Origin: Ancistrus triradiatus
Taxonomy: Eukaryota > Chordata > Actinopteri > Siluriformes > Loricariidae
NCBI GenBank assembly: GCA_025084515.1
Contig: JAJAGP010002250.1
Location: 1-64,000 of the forward strand
Length of the DNA stretch: 64,000 nucleotides
Direction: 5' to 3'
Shown: positions 31,251-44,419 of the stretch, piece by piece
How the letters are laid out: every line of letters begins with the position of its first letter
Numbering within the stretch: the stretch's first letter is position 1
Notes under the pieces: generated by a model
Told to the model about the DNA's origin: nothing
Seen by the model: only the letters and a program-made list of their open reading frames with translations
The model's database searches: none
Program-made: the position numbers and the translations under genes

Positions 31251-33039
31251 TTTTTTAGCAGGATTTTCTTTGACTTCTTCTACTTAATTGATTTTCTGTA
31301 ATCTGAAAGAGTTTTACCCAATCTAAAAACTAAATAGGAGTGTACCCAGTCGCCCATTAAAAACATTTTTAGCATAAAGGCTTTTTAGATGATGCAGCAA
31401 AATTGTAACACCTGACAATTAACCTTAAACATAACAGTCAATATATTTACTTAATCAAACAATGACAGTACATGTGCTCTCAAAACTTAAAGTTTTGAAT
31501 TCTAATAGGTTTTAAAGACAAACAATATAAGTTCACACATAGCCTATATTGAAAACTACTTCAGTGATAATGATTAATCATGTAAAAAAAGGAATTATGC
31601 TACCATACATTTCCACCATTTTTGCCTATCCTGGAATTCACTGAGCACTCTCAGGGCCAGCCACCCTCATACAGGGCCAGCTGTGCCCGTGTGAGATGTG
31701 ACCCAGTCACCAGTGAAGTAGTTGTTTGCCTAATAATTAGTTTCATTCCGCCAACTTTGGCTAGCTAATGTCTTGATGTCTCTGAAATAGCTGAGGAAAG
31801 CAACATTACCCAAAGGAATGAATTAGACCATTTAGTACACTCTACAGTTAGAAGATATGTAGATTATTAAATGTTTTAAAGACAAACTCTTTAGGACTAG
31901 CTAGTGTTAACAGGACTAACACATGGACAGATAATTCGCAAATCAGTTGCTGATTTGGCTGCGTAACATTAGTTTGTGTCTACATTAATGTAAATGCATT
32001 GTGTAGTAACATCAGTATTTAATTCATAGCGGTTTGTCATACCAAAGGAATGAAACAACTGAAAGCTGGCGACCATGTTACATGACAAATTAGATGATAA
32101 TTACAACACTTTGGAATGAACCAGGCATTTTAATTCATTATGCCATTGAGGGAGTGTCGTATGTACTGTTGTGCTCGTTCCAAAAGGTGAAAGTTGTCTG
32201 AATTCTGGTCTGTATCAGACGGAGAAATGAGTTTCTGTGAGAGACGGAGGAACCAGGAGCCACACGACTGTTCTCTCCTGAGCTAGCGTACATAAAACAT
32301 AAAAGGCAAGTCTATATGAAAAATGCACAGAGCTGTGGATAATAATGCGCTTGATCCCCTCCTGTTGTTGAGGAACGACTGAGAGAGTGATAGAAAGATG
32401 GAGCGCAAGAGTGAGAGGGAGGGAGAGAGAGAGGGACATGCCCTGGATTGATTCCTTCTTCCACTAGAATGGGTTTGATGGCAGGCCTGGATGAGTGCCT
32501 GAGCAAACATTTACTCACACTGCACCATCCTCCGATCGCATTACAAAGATTGATTGTTCACTCCCCATCTCACCTACCGCTGTCTCATTGGACGGCGTGA
32601 AATCAAACACAGGCTTGAAGCAGGGGAATTGGAAAAGGGAGGGACTCGTTATGCACAGGAGACGAGCGAGCTGCAATAAAGTGTAAAGGACAGAGAGGAC
32701 ATGCGTCTTTGGCAAACTCCGCATCTAGGACGGCTTGGGAGCAATGAGCAAGCGATAATGTATATAATGTATTTGTGAAAGGAGGTTCAATGATACACAC
32801 CATGACCAGATCGAACAACACACAGCGCCGGGTGCAAGGTGACCCAGGGCGTTTACCCTGTCTGGGAACCTTCAGTGTCCCCATCAATATCTGAATGGCT
32901 AAAAGTGAAGAAATACGCAAGCGTCACATGAGCAGTTACCAAAACTAATGGTATGTAAGAGAACAGAAACTCAAGCCTAAGAGCAGTTAGATTTTGATTC
33001 TATTGTTGGATATCCATATTGTTAATATATGTGGATCTA
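31251..33039. other. intergenic, no feature recognised
   Basis: AT-rich sequence, then a higher-GC stretch at 32,200-32,900 with GA-rich runs (gagagggagggagagagaga). No coding exon recognised. Confidence 0.35.
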
Positions 33040-33960
33040 ACTTTCTAAGGCAATTTTAAACTACCACAAGCCAGCAAACTTGTTTGGTTTAAATTTCAAG
33101 CAAAAATGGTTTAGCCAATGTTAGCTGTCCTTCTAGAAATCTTGACTCATGATCACATTGTAAAATAATTAACTTAACTTTTAATTAACTTAATTAACTT
33201 AACTTTTCATTTCAATAAATGAGTTCTACACAAATAGTTTACCTAATACTAGCTAGCTTGAGAGCAAACTTTTTTCTGAAAGTTGACATTATTTAAAGTA
33301 AAATAGTTTACCTAATGTTAGCTAGCTTTTAAGAAACTTTTCTCCGGAATTCAACAGTACATCGAAAGTAAATTACTTTACAAAATGATATCTAGCTTTT
33401 TAGAAAACCTGGCTCTTGAAAATGAACATTTCTTAAAGTAAAATAGTTTGCCTAATATTAGCATGTTAGCATTAACATGTCTCTTGAAAATTAGCATTAC
33501 TTAAAGTAAGATAGTTTATCTAATGTTAGCTAGTTTTCTAGAAAACGTATGTCTGGAAAATTATACATACAAAGTGAATTAGTTTACAAAATGTTAGCTA
33601 GCTTTCTAGAAAATTGGCTCTGAAAAATGAAAATATTAGTTAGCTAGCTTGAGAGCAAACATGGTGCCTGAAAATTAACATTACATCCAAAGGAAATTAG
33701 TTTACCAAATGTTAGCTATCTTGGGAGGAAACTGGCTGCAGAAAATTATAATTTGTTAAAGAAAAATAATTTCCCTAAGGCTAGCTAGCTTTCAGAAAAC
33801 CTTGGCTCCTGAAAATGATTACATTTCAAGTAAATTTTTTTTTTTTAAAGAGCTAGCTTGAGATCAGACTTTGCTCTTGAAAATATACATTACATCCAAA
33901 GTAAATTAGGTTAACTAATGTTAGCTATCTTTCTAGGAAACTTTGCTCCTGAAATTGTTT
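33040..33960 (+). repeat. tandem repeat, unit about 70 bp
   Basis: Ten or more diverged units around agtttacctaatgttagc, tagctttctagaaaac and ttggctcctgaaaat, spaced about 65-75 bp. Many TAGCTAGC and GTTAGC palindromic words. Confidence 0.75.
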
Positions 33961-33964
33961 ACCT

Positions 33965-34130
33965 AATGGGATATTCAATGTACTGTACCACCTCTTCTCG
34001 ATCTATGAATCCCTTTGTACACCCTGCAAGTATTTATAGCCTGACTATTCTTGTGCAACGCCATCTGCAGGAGCCTGAAGATACTACCACCTTAAACATG
34101 CAAGGTGACCATTTTTTTGTCCATCGATAT
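33965..34130 (-). mobile_element. Tc1-like fragment, same family as 12,120
   Basis: The reverse complement holds gtcaccttgc, then cttcaggctcctgcagatgg and cgttgca, matching the 5' part of the element in gelsolin intron 11. No coding part is left. Confidence 0.65.
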
Positions 34131-34224
34131 TACATAATCACCCCCACATTAACTGTACAGCAAATGTCTTTTTAACGAGAAAGAATAAGAATTAAGGGCT
34201 AAGGTCCATGCCAATAATCCACTG

Positions 34225-34300
34225 CCGGGCAAAGCTGGAGTTTGAACTCTCACCCTTCTGATTAGTAGTGTAGAACCTTAACCATGAGCTAGCCCATCCC
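34225..34300 (-). repeat. SINE remnant
   Basis: B-box-like gagtttgaactctcaccctt followed by ttaaccatgagctagc, the minus-strand tRNA-like pattern seen in the other SINE heads. Confidence 0.4.
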
Positions 34301-34379
34301 AACCAACACATAACCCAATGAAAAGTCCCACCTCTGATTGAATCAAATGCATAAACCTTTGACCACAGAATCTGTCCTC

Positions 34380-35640
34380 CACTTCTATTATATCATTAAG
34401 CGTTCCGTTCAAAATTAGTCGCCCATACTCTCCAGATGTGTCAGGCAGGGATCAGGGTGAAACACGCCAGAGTATTGCTTTAATGCGAGCTAAACATGAG
34501 GAGGTTAGAGTGTACAAGGGCAGCAGAGGCCGAGGAGTGGAAGCGTGAGCACTGATGAGGGGCACTGACCTTACACAGGCAGGGCCAGTAGACAAGGAGG
34601 GACATCTTGGCTAAGCTAATACTCTCCCCTCCCCATCAGTTCATCCCGAGCCTTAGAACAAAGGTAAGACACAACAGAGATCAGATTAAGCTGCGTAGCA
34701 TCGCCTCGGAAGCATCGCCTCTCTCCCCGCGCTCATGTCGTTAGCATTTAGATAGGCGAGAGCAGCAAGGCCTGGGTAATAGGCTTTTCCCATCAGCTGA
34801 AGAGCGGAGGATTAAATCAAAAGAACAACAATGATGAGAATGTAGAGAGCGAGAGGACCGAGAGATGCAGCATTACGCCTGATTGACTCGGAGCTCATTA
34901 AGCCAGGCCTTGACTGAACTGATCACAGAGGTTGATTGGAGATTACCACATTTAGGTCCATCCACCGGCTCTGGGCGGCCGTCTCTATTTCGCCCGGGTC
35001 AGCTGGCGTCCTGTGGGAGCGTCTTGCGAGATAGAATCTCCTGCACTGTCTGCTTGATCTCCTAATTCTGCTTCATTTAAACCTCATCAATTCTTCCACT
35101 GGACCGGAAGACGAGAAGAATGGAAACAGCTTGTGTCTCTCTTTTTTTTTTTGGTGTCAGATCTGATAATATACCTTCACACACCAACGGCGCTCGGTCA
35201 CGCTCACAAACGCACACAAGCGAGAAAGGAACGTGCTAATCCGGCGCGGGCAAATTTGCCTCAGCCCTGTGTCTGATGCAGAAAATGAGATTACTGTATT
35301 TAAATGACTATGATAATAGAGTCCATGCCTCTGGCCCTCTGTAGGAAAGCGGGGCCCATTGTTAACAGTTTAGCTCAGCCTGCGTCAGCCCATAATGGGG
35401 ACGTGTTTTTGTTTTTTCTGTAGTCTGGCCCCTGCCTTTCCCTCGGAGGCACAGATGTACAGGGCTCTCTTTCTTTAGACCCAAACTCTGGAAAGTTGGA
35501 TGCAAGTGTCGCGAAGCCATACGGCGATAGGGCGCGCTTAGTGCATTTTTAATGACATAATCCCACTGCTAATCAGAGTTTAAAAGGCACCAACAAAGCA
35601 GTCGAGATCCTTTTCCCTGTTTGGCACAGAACAGGTGTCC
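34380..35640. other. single-copy-looking non-coding block
   Basis: Higher complexity and GC than the flanks, no repeat recognised, no plausible coding exon. It contains ctcattaagccaggcc, ttaatgacataatcccac and similar homeodomain-type cores. Could be conserved regulatory DNA; conservation cannot be judged here. Confidence 0.25.
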
Positions 35641-35844
35641 AGTGGCCCTAAGGGTGGGGGCTATCATTTGTCAGTGTTAGGCTGAAAAATTAGCTTCTCA
35701 CTCATAAACTGTGGAACTGTTAGTATGAGTAATGTCATGAAATGAACACGGCTTCATTTTCCACTGGTCAAGCTTTTCTATGCGTCTCTGCTCTGAACAA
35801 ATCAATATTTCGGACATTTTTCATGAACCATTACTAGTCAGTGC

Positions 35845-36060
35845 AGCGGAGTGGTGCAGTGCTGCCTGTGTAGAGTTTGCATGTTCTCCCGATGTCTGCC
35901 AGGTTCGTCTTTTCCCCTCAACAGGCTTGCATTTGGTCATCTGGCATCTCTAAAGTGTCCCATTGTGAGTGAGTGTGTGTGTGCCCACTGCTCCGCCGTG
36001 CCGCCCTATGGCCGTGTAGTGCTATGTAAATTTGCTTAGGGAGACGTAGGAGCAATAAAA
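35845..36060 (+). repeat. degenerate SINE-like repeat
   Basis: ggagtggtgcagtgctgcct then tagagtttgcatgttctccc matches the common fish repeat with gtggagtttgcatgttctcc, also present at 53,940. Confidence 0.5.
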
Positions 36061-36064
36061 ACGT

Positions 36065-36441
36065 AATACTGTGTGCAAAAGTCTTAGGCCACCATTCAAT
36101 TTGTTGTTTTAGCAAATGTATAATAACCATATATCATGAAGTTAAAATGACTGCAAGCAATACAGGCAAAAGACAGTATTTAGTCTGACCTCACCAAGAA
36201 AGTGGGTTATTGGCTGCTACACTTTGCAAAAGATCATTCCCGATCAAGCTTCTTCGGGTCTACTGGGCATTCTGATGAAGCTTCCAGATGCTACTATTGC
36301 TCAAGTGTAATGGCTAAATATTTTCCAGTATTTCCTGGCTGTTTTTTATTAAAGAGACTGAGCAGTAAATATATATGGTCATTATACTATTACTAAAACA
36401 ACAAATCTAATGGTGGTCTTAGATTTTGCACAGCGCTGCAT
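36065..36441. mobile_element. TIR element, family A, copy 3
   Basis: Left end gcaaaagtcttaggccacca, right end ggtggtcttagattttgcac, with internal similarity to the copies at 720 and 2055 (aagaaagtgggttattggct). Non-autonomous. Confidence 0.7.
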
Positions 36442-38450
36442 TTTAATCGTAGCTTGTACCCATAATTCACACGCAGGTCTGTGCTGTTACTGATGACCTA
36501 AAGTTCCTGCAGAAATAGACTTGTAGACAGGCTGAATCACACAAAAAATCACTTTAAAGCTGCAGTTCATTTTCCCTTTGCGACGATTAACGTTTAACCG
36601 AGTTACACCTAATCTGAATTCCATTAAAAGAAAACGAAACCAAACAAAAAACACTACCTGCAAGACAAACCTGCACACACTTGGTCCAAACCAGCACCGC
36701 CAACAAAAAAACCCTCCTGCCATTTCTCAGTGGAGATACCTGGAGGGAGAAGCGCCTATTTATTTACTTCATGTTCTCCCCGAACTCTCCGAGCAGCCTT
36801 TTATATGCAACACTCGTATTCGGTTGCGCCGTGTTGTGCATTGCAGAAAACAACACACAGGAACTTGAAGACATATCACCCCATGAAGCTCACTTCCAAT
36901 ATACATTACCCAGGTATGGTACTGTGGGGCACGAGAAAACATTGCATATAGACTATAGCTTACAGACGCACAGGAAGCTCTACGAGCATTTGTTTCATTG
37001 TGGCAATGAAAACGGCGCTGTATCGCAAAGCACTTCATCATAGGTGGGTTTTTCGGCAAGGCCCGAGCGTCCCATGTCCCCCACTCGGGCTCCCCAGGTC
37101 CCCCGCTGCTCTCCTGATCTATCGTTGTTCAGCAGCGTTGGGAGCTATAAATCACCATAATGCGCCTCGGCCATGATCTTTGCCGTGGGCGCGTGGACGA
37201 GATGGATCTGCAGGGGTGGGAGAAGTGGCTGCCCGGGGAGCGAGCTGCTTACTGATGGAGTTTGTACGTCTCAAGGAGTGCAGGCTACAGGAAGTGCCGA
37301 GGGATATGACTTAGGCGGGTCAGAATTTGTCGAACTGCAGCGGGGGGCGTAGGAACAACAAAAAGAGTGAGAGAGAGAGAGGGAAATGGACTAGCCGAAA
37401 ACAAATATGTGCTATTACTTGAACCATGTGCCATAAGACCGAGCCTGAAATGATCAGGTTGTATGCAAAGCAAAGCAAAGCATCTTGTTTTACCAATGCT
37501 TATCCTGGTCAGCGGTTCTGTAAAAGCGTTGCCAGAATTCACTGGACCCAGGCCCTCAGAAACTGTGATTTCAAGCAGCTGGCTCTCACCATCAATCTCT
37601 AATGATAGCAATACTCATTTTCCATTACCATAAATGGTCGCGATAGCAATCTGTTTGATTTCTTGATAGTTTTGAAAGGTTAGGGTTCAAATCGCTTTGT
37701 TGTCTCTGCTCCATGGCTAACCCAGCTCTCTGACCCCAAGGTTCAAACAAGCAGGGATATGTGAAGAAATGTTTACGTGAATAACGACACTACAGGCATC
37801 TTCTGTTTCATGTGCTTCATATGACTTGCAGAGCGATACTGATTTGCCTCCACTCCACACATTATACTAAATTTTCCCCCAATTTAAATGTTCTTTTTAA
37901 AATCACATTGATCCCAAACCCCAAACTTTATGCTTCTGCATATTAAATGGATGGGATGCATATCATTATATATATATTACAGGCTGTAGTCCATCTGTTT
38001 GTCCCCTTTACTCTGTTGTCTAATGGTCAGGACCCACACTGGACCAGCACAGATCAGGTACTGTTTGGTCGGTGGAAACTGATGAAGTGCTGCTGAAGTT
38101 TTAAAACACTGTTCACTCAGTGTCCACTTTTTTTAGAGTCATCCTCCATCATGTAGATGTAAAGTCAGAGACAGCAGCTCATTTGTTGCTGCACAGTTTA
38201 ATCCTTCGTCAGTGCTCTCAGGGAGCTGGTGGCTGGACATTTCTGGTTGTTGAACTATTTTCCACCCAGCAGTGACACTGAGGTGTTTAAAAACTCCAGC
38301 AGCACCGCTGTGTCTGATCCACTCTTTAGTGTGTGGTGTTCAGTCTGCGTTTCTTTCTTTTTAAGGATCTTCACTTCACCGCCTGTGACAGTAATCAATC
38401 AGACGTCAACAACGTTTCCATTGTACCAGGCTGGTGGTCTATTAAAAAAG
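36442..38450. other. intergenic, no gene recognised
   Basis: Complex non-coding sequence. Open frames up to 120 codons at 36,580-37,060 show no family resemblance I can name. At 38,000-38,340 cagcacagatcaggtactgt and gctgctgaag-type words suggest an old repeat. Confidence 0.35.
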
Positions 38451-38454
38451 TCAA

Positions 38455-38640
38455 AGTCAGGTGGATTTATATAGTGCTTTTTACAATGCAGCCTTACAAT
38501 TTTTATATGGTCTTCTAACACATATGGCCAATCCCAAATTGAGCAAGCCTAGGGCGACAGTGGCAAGGAAAAACCTCCTAAACGTTATAAGGACCAAGAC
38601 TCAAAAAGGGACCCATTCTCCTATACGTATTGTATATGTA
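38455..38640 (+). repeat. dispersed repeat, family C
   Basis: Shares ggatttatatagtgcttttt, gagcaagcctagggcgacag, tggcaaggaaaaacctcc and gactcaaaaagggaccca with the repeat at 53,600. Common fish repeat. Confidence 0.65.
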
Positions 38641-40019
38641 AGAATTAAGTGTAATAGTAATAGTTTAAATAAACAGAAGCTAAATAAATATTAACAGAGA
38701 GAACATATTTGAAAAATATAATAATTAGATTAAAATATATTTTAGAGAAAATGAAATATCATATAATATTAAACAGTACAGTTCTTGCGGTGCCCAAAGT
38801 TTCTGTAGTTTGTACAGTGGAAGAACTCTCTTGATTGCATGACTCCATACAGTGTGATATGAGCTTGACTGCCTCGTGCAGTTTCACCATGTTTCAACAC
38901 TGTGTATGTGCTATGGCAGGTGGGAGGCTTAAGGCTCAACACTACTTAAGGCTTTTGTTTACTTTTTGTTTACACACTGCTTGTTGCACGTCTCGAGCCG
39001 GATGCCTCAAAGCCAACTTCACTGAATCCGACAGAGGTACAAAAGCGAGTGCACAAGAGAAGGAGCGAAGACAGAGAAAGGGAAGGTTTCGCAGATGATG
39101 TAACTCTTCAGGTCAGGCTGAGGCGCCCGAGGCAGGAATATCTGACGGCGCTTTACAACCTCCTCGTTTTCATTCTGCTGCACCGTCTCAGGATTTCGAG
39201 AGAAAAACTTTGAGAGTCTGGGTGAAATTAAGGCCTGGATTTTCTTCAGAGTGAGCACTTAGCTTTACATCTTCACACGGATATTTTAAGAGATTTTTCT
39301 GTAGCTTTTAGACAATACTTAAGAGAGCATGACGATAAAGGTGGCATTCGTGCTTAATGTGCGAGTTTTATGAATCTAAGGGTTTGCAATTCACAGTCAC
39401 AGACTCAAGTTCGATTTCATCATTAAATACTGTGTATTCGTTCGGGCTGTCAAATACGTTTAAAAAATTAATTTGAATTTCAGTTACTTAAAAGATTTAG
39501 CAGTGAAACCTATACATTATTAAGTACAAAAGAACAGTGTTGTAGAAAGTACCCGATACTCTTACATTTGAGTAAGAGTAGCAATTTCTTTCTGAAAACT
39601 ACTCAAGCTAAAGCCAGTAAAAATACTCCAGAAGTTTTAAAGTCACTGGTCTTTTTAAGTATCAAAAACAGAGCAGCTCAACAGTAGATCATTTGATCAG
39701 CACAAATTAGGAACATGTCGTACTTACCTCTATGTGTTTTCTGAGATTTGTATATGCCAGTATTTCTATTGCAGACATGGCTAACATTGCATATGGTACA
39801 ATAAATATTTTAGCCAACGCCCACACAAGTAGTTGAAACAGAATCACTTTCAGTGTCTTTCATCTTGAGCATACTGTCGCATAAATCAGTGTTAATACTC
39901 ATTGATAATATTCGATAATATATAAAACAAAACATTGCATTGAATACCCTGGAAGGCATTTTCTTTTGAAATTGTAGTGAACTTTAAGTAAAAGTCATCG
40001 TTTTACACCTTTCCACTGT
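38641..40019. other. intergenic, no feature recognised
   Basis: AT-rich non-coding sequence. The stretch at 39,540-39,650 (gtagaaagtacccgatactc, cttacatttgagtaagagta) looks like a piece of a dispersed repeat. No exon recognised. Confidence 0.35.
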
Positions 40020-40330
40020 AACAGTCGTGGTCTTAAGAATTACAACAGGAAATAAAAATATGTCCTTAATACATCTAATTCACGTCTGAATGACGGAAAT
40101 CTAGTAGAACTGAACCCTTGTGACACCTGCTGACAGAAAAGAGAATCGCTGTCTTGAAAGGCATTGAATAAAAAACATGGTATCGTTCTACTTTCATTTT
40201 GTTATCGCTAAGTTTTATAAAAGATACAAAGATAAGAATTATTGTATTGTACAGCACAGTACTGGCCTAAATATTTTCCTATTGTGTTTTAATTCATTTT
40301 ATTGTTAATGTGCAAAGTATCTATAACATT
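40020..40330 (+). repeat. dispersed repeat family B, copy 3
   Basis: cttgtgacacctgctgacag, agatacaaagataagaatta and tgtattgtacagcacagtac match the copies at 10.7 and 14.3 kb. Confidence 0.6.
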
Positions 40331-42339
40331 ACATGGCGTACTGTTGCACAGATCGATGATTATGATTTTGATATGATTCTATATTAATAAATGACATTAT
40401 ATTTCAGCATATATTTTGTAAAATATATATCATTAGCCTACATGACTATTAATTATTATTATATTGTAGCCTTAGTCAAACTAAGGCAGTGTAACTTTTG
40501 GAAGCAAATGATGGTGGTGATTCTGTTTCTCTTCTTTTCTCAAACTAAACACATAAAGTCAATGGAATATAGCAACTACGTCCATTATAGGTCCATCTTA
40601 AGGTCGGACTATTAAAAATAAAATGTGTTTATTGATTGGATACTGAACGAGAAGTGACTTATTTTTCCCTGTTAGCCAATGAGAGTGCAGGTTTTATTTA
40701 GGCATGTAGAGAAAGGAACTATTTATTCTGTTTTGATTCTGAGTTGATTGTTGATATTCACTTCATAAAGTTCAGCTCATAATTAAGCCTACTTCAGACA
40801 GAGTCCAAATTAGGAAGAGACGGAGAACTACAACACTACTAATTAATGGATTAGTCTATTGTTTGGGTTCGTCTAGCCTTGCTACCATTTTCACGGCATT
40901 TACGTCTGCTAAATGATCTTCTCAGAACTAAAAATGTCTTTCAAAAAAGCGTATCTTAAATGAATCCAACCTACCACCTGTTGGTTGGAGACTTATTCCC
41001 TGATTTCAGGTCGGCAATGAACTGTAAACCCTGTATTATCTTTGAGCACAGCTTTTCACACTTGGCTGATTATTGCCAGTTCTTCAGCGTTGGCTGGTGT
41101 GAGTTACAGTCGAGGAAATGTCACTGATCCTGCACGGACGACTGTATATTTGGGAGGGGGCGACAGCAGCTCATCGTGCTTTCCCCTGCTTTATCCCTTC
41201 ATTGTGTTCCACTCTCCGGCCTGGGCATGCTAATTCCCTTTTGATGAGGCGTGCTAAATAAATCCTATTTCCACGCCTTTATTCCCCTCTGGCTCCTAAA
41301 GCAGAGATCAGGGCAGCAGATTTCAGGGCTTCTGTTATTCGGCGTGTCCGACAATAGAGCCCGTCTGCACCCGAGCCGGCTAGGGCTATTCAAACTCATT
41401 AGCATTGCTAACTCCCAAAACGAGTTCGCCACAGGCAGCGGCTATGGTTTTCTCTGGATGTATAGCTACTGTACGGCTCCTTTTCTCTGCTAGTCGTGTT
41501 GCCTTTCCGTACCGCAGGACGCTAACTAGCTCGTCCATAACGGAGCGCGCTGGTGCAGGCAGCCGAGCAGGTTATTAATGAGGAGCAGCTGGGACTGGTG
41601 CAGGTACACGCACAGGCAGACAAAGCCCAATCTATAACCACGAAGCCATAAAAAACGAGTGCATGGAAATGAGAGGGAAGAAGACGAAGATAAGTGCAGC
41701 TGGACTCGGATTCTTCCTATCAAGACTGAAGAGCGTAGCTACAGGTCAGCTGACCTCAAGGGCCACTTGGACAGCGGAGAGCAACCTGGATGCCACGTCA
41801 GGGTCAAAGGTCAGGCCTTGAGAGCTGTAGTGGCGTGGATCTCAGGCCAGACTTTTCCAGCCCTGTGTGTGGCAGTTAGCCAAAGGTGACAGCTGCTTGA
41901 GGACCAGGGATGTGTTCAATCAAACTGAAGGGGGCCTTCTGAGTCCCATTCAGCTCAAGTACCTGCAAATCACAGCCAGTCATCAAGTCATGGGCTACCA
42001 CAAAATGAGACGTGCTTAAATTACCCCTAAACCTTTTCAGCTATTAAAATTAATTTGGGTAAAATAATGAATGGTTTGGAATGTTTTGTTTTCATTTTAC
42101 TATCCTAGAAACCAGCATCTATAAAGATAAGTATATAGGTAATATAATCATTAATTGGATTGTAACGATACACTCTGCTCATGATTTGATTCGATTTTCT
42201 CGTGACTAGAAAGAAAGGCACCTTTTCTTGTAGAAGTCTTTTTCAAGTTTAAAAAAAAACCTTACTAGAAACAGAGGCTTAAAATTGTAAACAAAATACT
42301 ATGTTGTAACTTGCACTGACGCTTTTCCCATTCCACAGC
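40331..42339. other. intergenic, partly single-copy-looking
   Basis: 40.3-41.0 kb is AT-rich. 41,040-41,900 is richer in GC and complex, with cattagcattgctaactccc and ggttattaatgaggagcagc. No exon recognised. A repeat piece (gtaacgatacactctgctca) lies near 42,162. Confidence 0.3.
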
Positions 42340-43260
42340 ATGACATGTTCAGGATGATGGACACTGATAACAGCCCATTAGATACATTAACCTACATGGC
42401 TCCTTTCTGAGAGCTTTTGCTTTCGACAAAGGAAAGTGTACTGGACTGTTGTTCCAGTCCTGTGGTTCCAGTGGCTCCTGCCTCATTTTCATTGGCTCCT
42501 GCCTTGCTGCCTGAAGCCACTAATTCTTACAAGCCGAGGACCAACAGGCCAGCAGACTTTCCATTGTGGAAAGCAAAAGGGTCAGAAGAGAGCCATGTAG
42601 GATGATGTAGCTACCAGGCTATAAATAAGTAGGTAATGGGAACTGGAAACAGCCCGATAGATACATCATCCTACATGACTCCCTCCTGACCCCTCTGGCT
42701 TGTTGGTCCCGGGCATGAAAGTCTTTTGGCTCAGGGTTCCCATCATCCTGAAAACGTTGAGTTTATTGACCTGTTTATTCATAGCTCGGTATCTGCAATA
42801 TCCTATGTGGCTCCTTTCTGACCCTTTTCCTCTTCCACAGCAGGCAAAACACACTGGTCTTTTGGTCCCGGTCATGAAAGTATTGTGGTTCCAGTGGCTT
42901 CAGCCTCATTTCCAGTGACTTCTGCCTTGCCGCCTGCAGCCACAAAGACTTTCGACCCAGAACCAATAGGCCAGCAGATTTTCCTTTGTGGAAAGTGAAA
43001 AGGGTCAGAATGGAGCCTTGTAGGATGATGTAGCTACTGGGCTATAAATAAATAGGTAAATAACGAGTACCTGGAGTACAGGACTTTCATGCCTGGGGTC
43101 AACAGGTCAGCAGAATTTGTTTGCTGTGGAAAGGGAAAAGGGTCAGAAGAGAGCCATGTAGGTTTATGTACATACCGAGCTGTTCCCACTGTCCATCATC
43201 CTGAACACGTCCAGTTTATATACCTATTTATTTGTAGTCTGGTAGAAAAAAGGGTCAGAA
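42340..43260. repeat. clustered copies related to the gelsolin intron 9 repeat
   Basis: Pieces such as aaagggtcagaagagagcca, tgtaggatgatgtagctacc and their inverses (ctacatggctcctttctga) recur several times in both orientations, around gggctataaataaataggta. The core matches the array at 9,285-9,930. Confidence 0.65.
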
Positions 43261-43449
43261 GGCTGGCTACGTACCTGAAAGCTGTAATTCCTCTGCTATG
43301 CTCTGTGCCACGTCCCTTTTTAGTGTTTCGTGATACAACTATTGAGACCTCAAAAATACATTCTCACTGCTGCCACAGTTCCATAAACTGCTCTTCCTTT
43401 AAATCCATGTTTTGTTCGCAATTCACCATTGGGCTGAGAAGAATGTAAA

Positions 43450-43990
43450 GTGGACAGCGTAAACAGATGCAAACTCACACCCACCTCAAGCTTTTTGGGA
43501 CGTAGTGTGACACTAAAGCCAGACGAAAAGGTCCTTAAGAGTCCTCTCAGTCAAACCGTGCTTACAATTTTAACATCGGTCGAAATGGTGGGTAAAATGA
43601 TGTCACTCGTCGAGAAAGCTCATTAATAGTACAGAGGTGTGGCGCAGGCTTATTCAGACTCATGCCCCAATTAGCTGGCGTTCCTCATGTAAATGCCCTA
43701 TAAATTATCCCCCGTGCTACAGGATTAGAGGCTCATAAAGGGAGTTAGCATCTCAATAAAGAACCAGGTTTACAGCTCGTGCAAATTAGCAGAATACAGC
43801 GAGAGGCGGGGGAGAACGCTGGCGTGTTTGGACGGAGAAAGGACATCGCTTTAGATGAGCGCAGGGAGCCAGTAAACAGCTCGTGATGGGAATGAGTGCG
43901 CCGAGCAACAAAGATCAGTAAATCACGACAGGCTTTCAGGATCATCTCATTTATTAGAGACGGCAATGCGATGGAAAAGTGGCCTTAGAG
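43450..43990. other. single-copy-looking non-coding block
   Basis: Complex, repeat-free by eye, without coding potential I can recognise. It carries several ATTA cores (ccaattagctggcg, gcaaattagcagaa, gctcattaatag). Candidate conserved non-coding element, unproven. Confidence 0.3.
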
Positions 43991-44189
43991 GAATACTCTA
44001 GCGCTTTTTATCCTAAACTGTGTTCCCTATATAGGGGTGTATAATAAGTACCACAGATTATAATTTCATTATGTGTGCATGTGCTGAGAAAAGAAAAGAA
44101 AATCTCTGAACTCACTCGGAAGTCTGGAAAGGTGGATTGGTTCTTAATTTTTGTCCTAACAGTGGAAGCTCTGATTTATGAAAGTCAAC

Positions 44190-44340
44190 ATTTCTTTTGT
44201 GGTGCAGAGGTCAAATACACTGTCCCATCACTGCAGGGACATGGGTTTGAGTCCCAGGAGTGCCTACAACATGTGTATGAGAGATCCATTGGTCCAGTGG
44301 ACTGGCATCCGATTTGACCTGCATGACACTTCATGTGTGT
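44190..44340 (+). repeat. tRNA-derived SINE
   Basis: A box tggtgcagaggtc, B box gggtttgagtcc, then a short body (gtccagtggactggcatccg) running into the TA repeat. Confidence 0.5.
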
Positions 44341-44341
44341 G

Positions 44342-44348
<7 letters not shown>

Positions 44349-44417
<69 letters not shown>
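44349..44417 (+). repeat. TA dinucleotide microsatellite
   Basis: An uninterrupted alternating AT tract of about 34 repeats. Confidence 0.97.
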
Positions 44418-44419
<2 letters not shown>

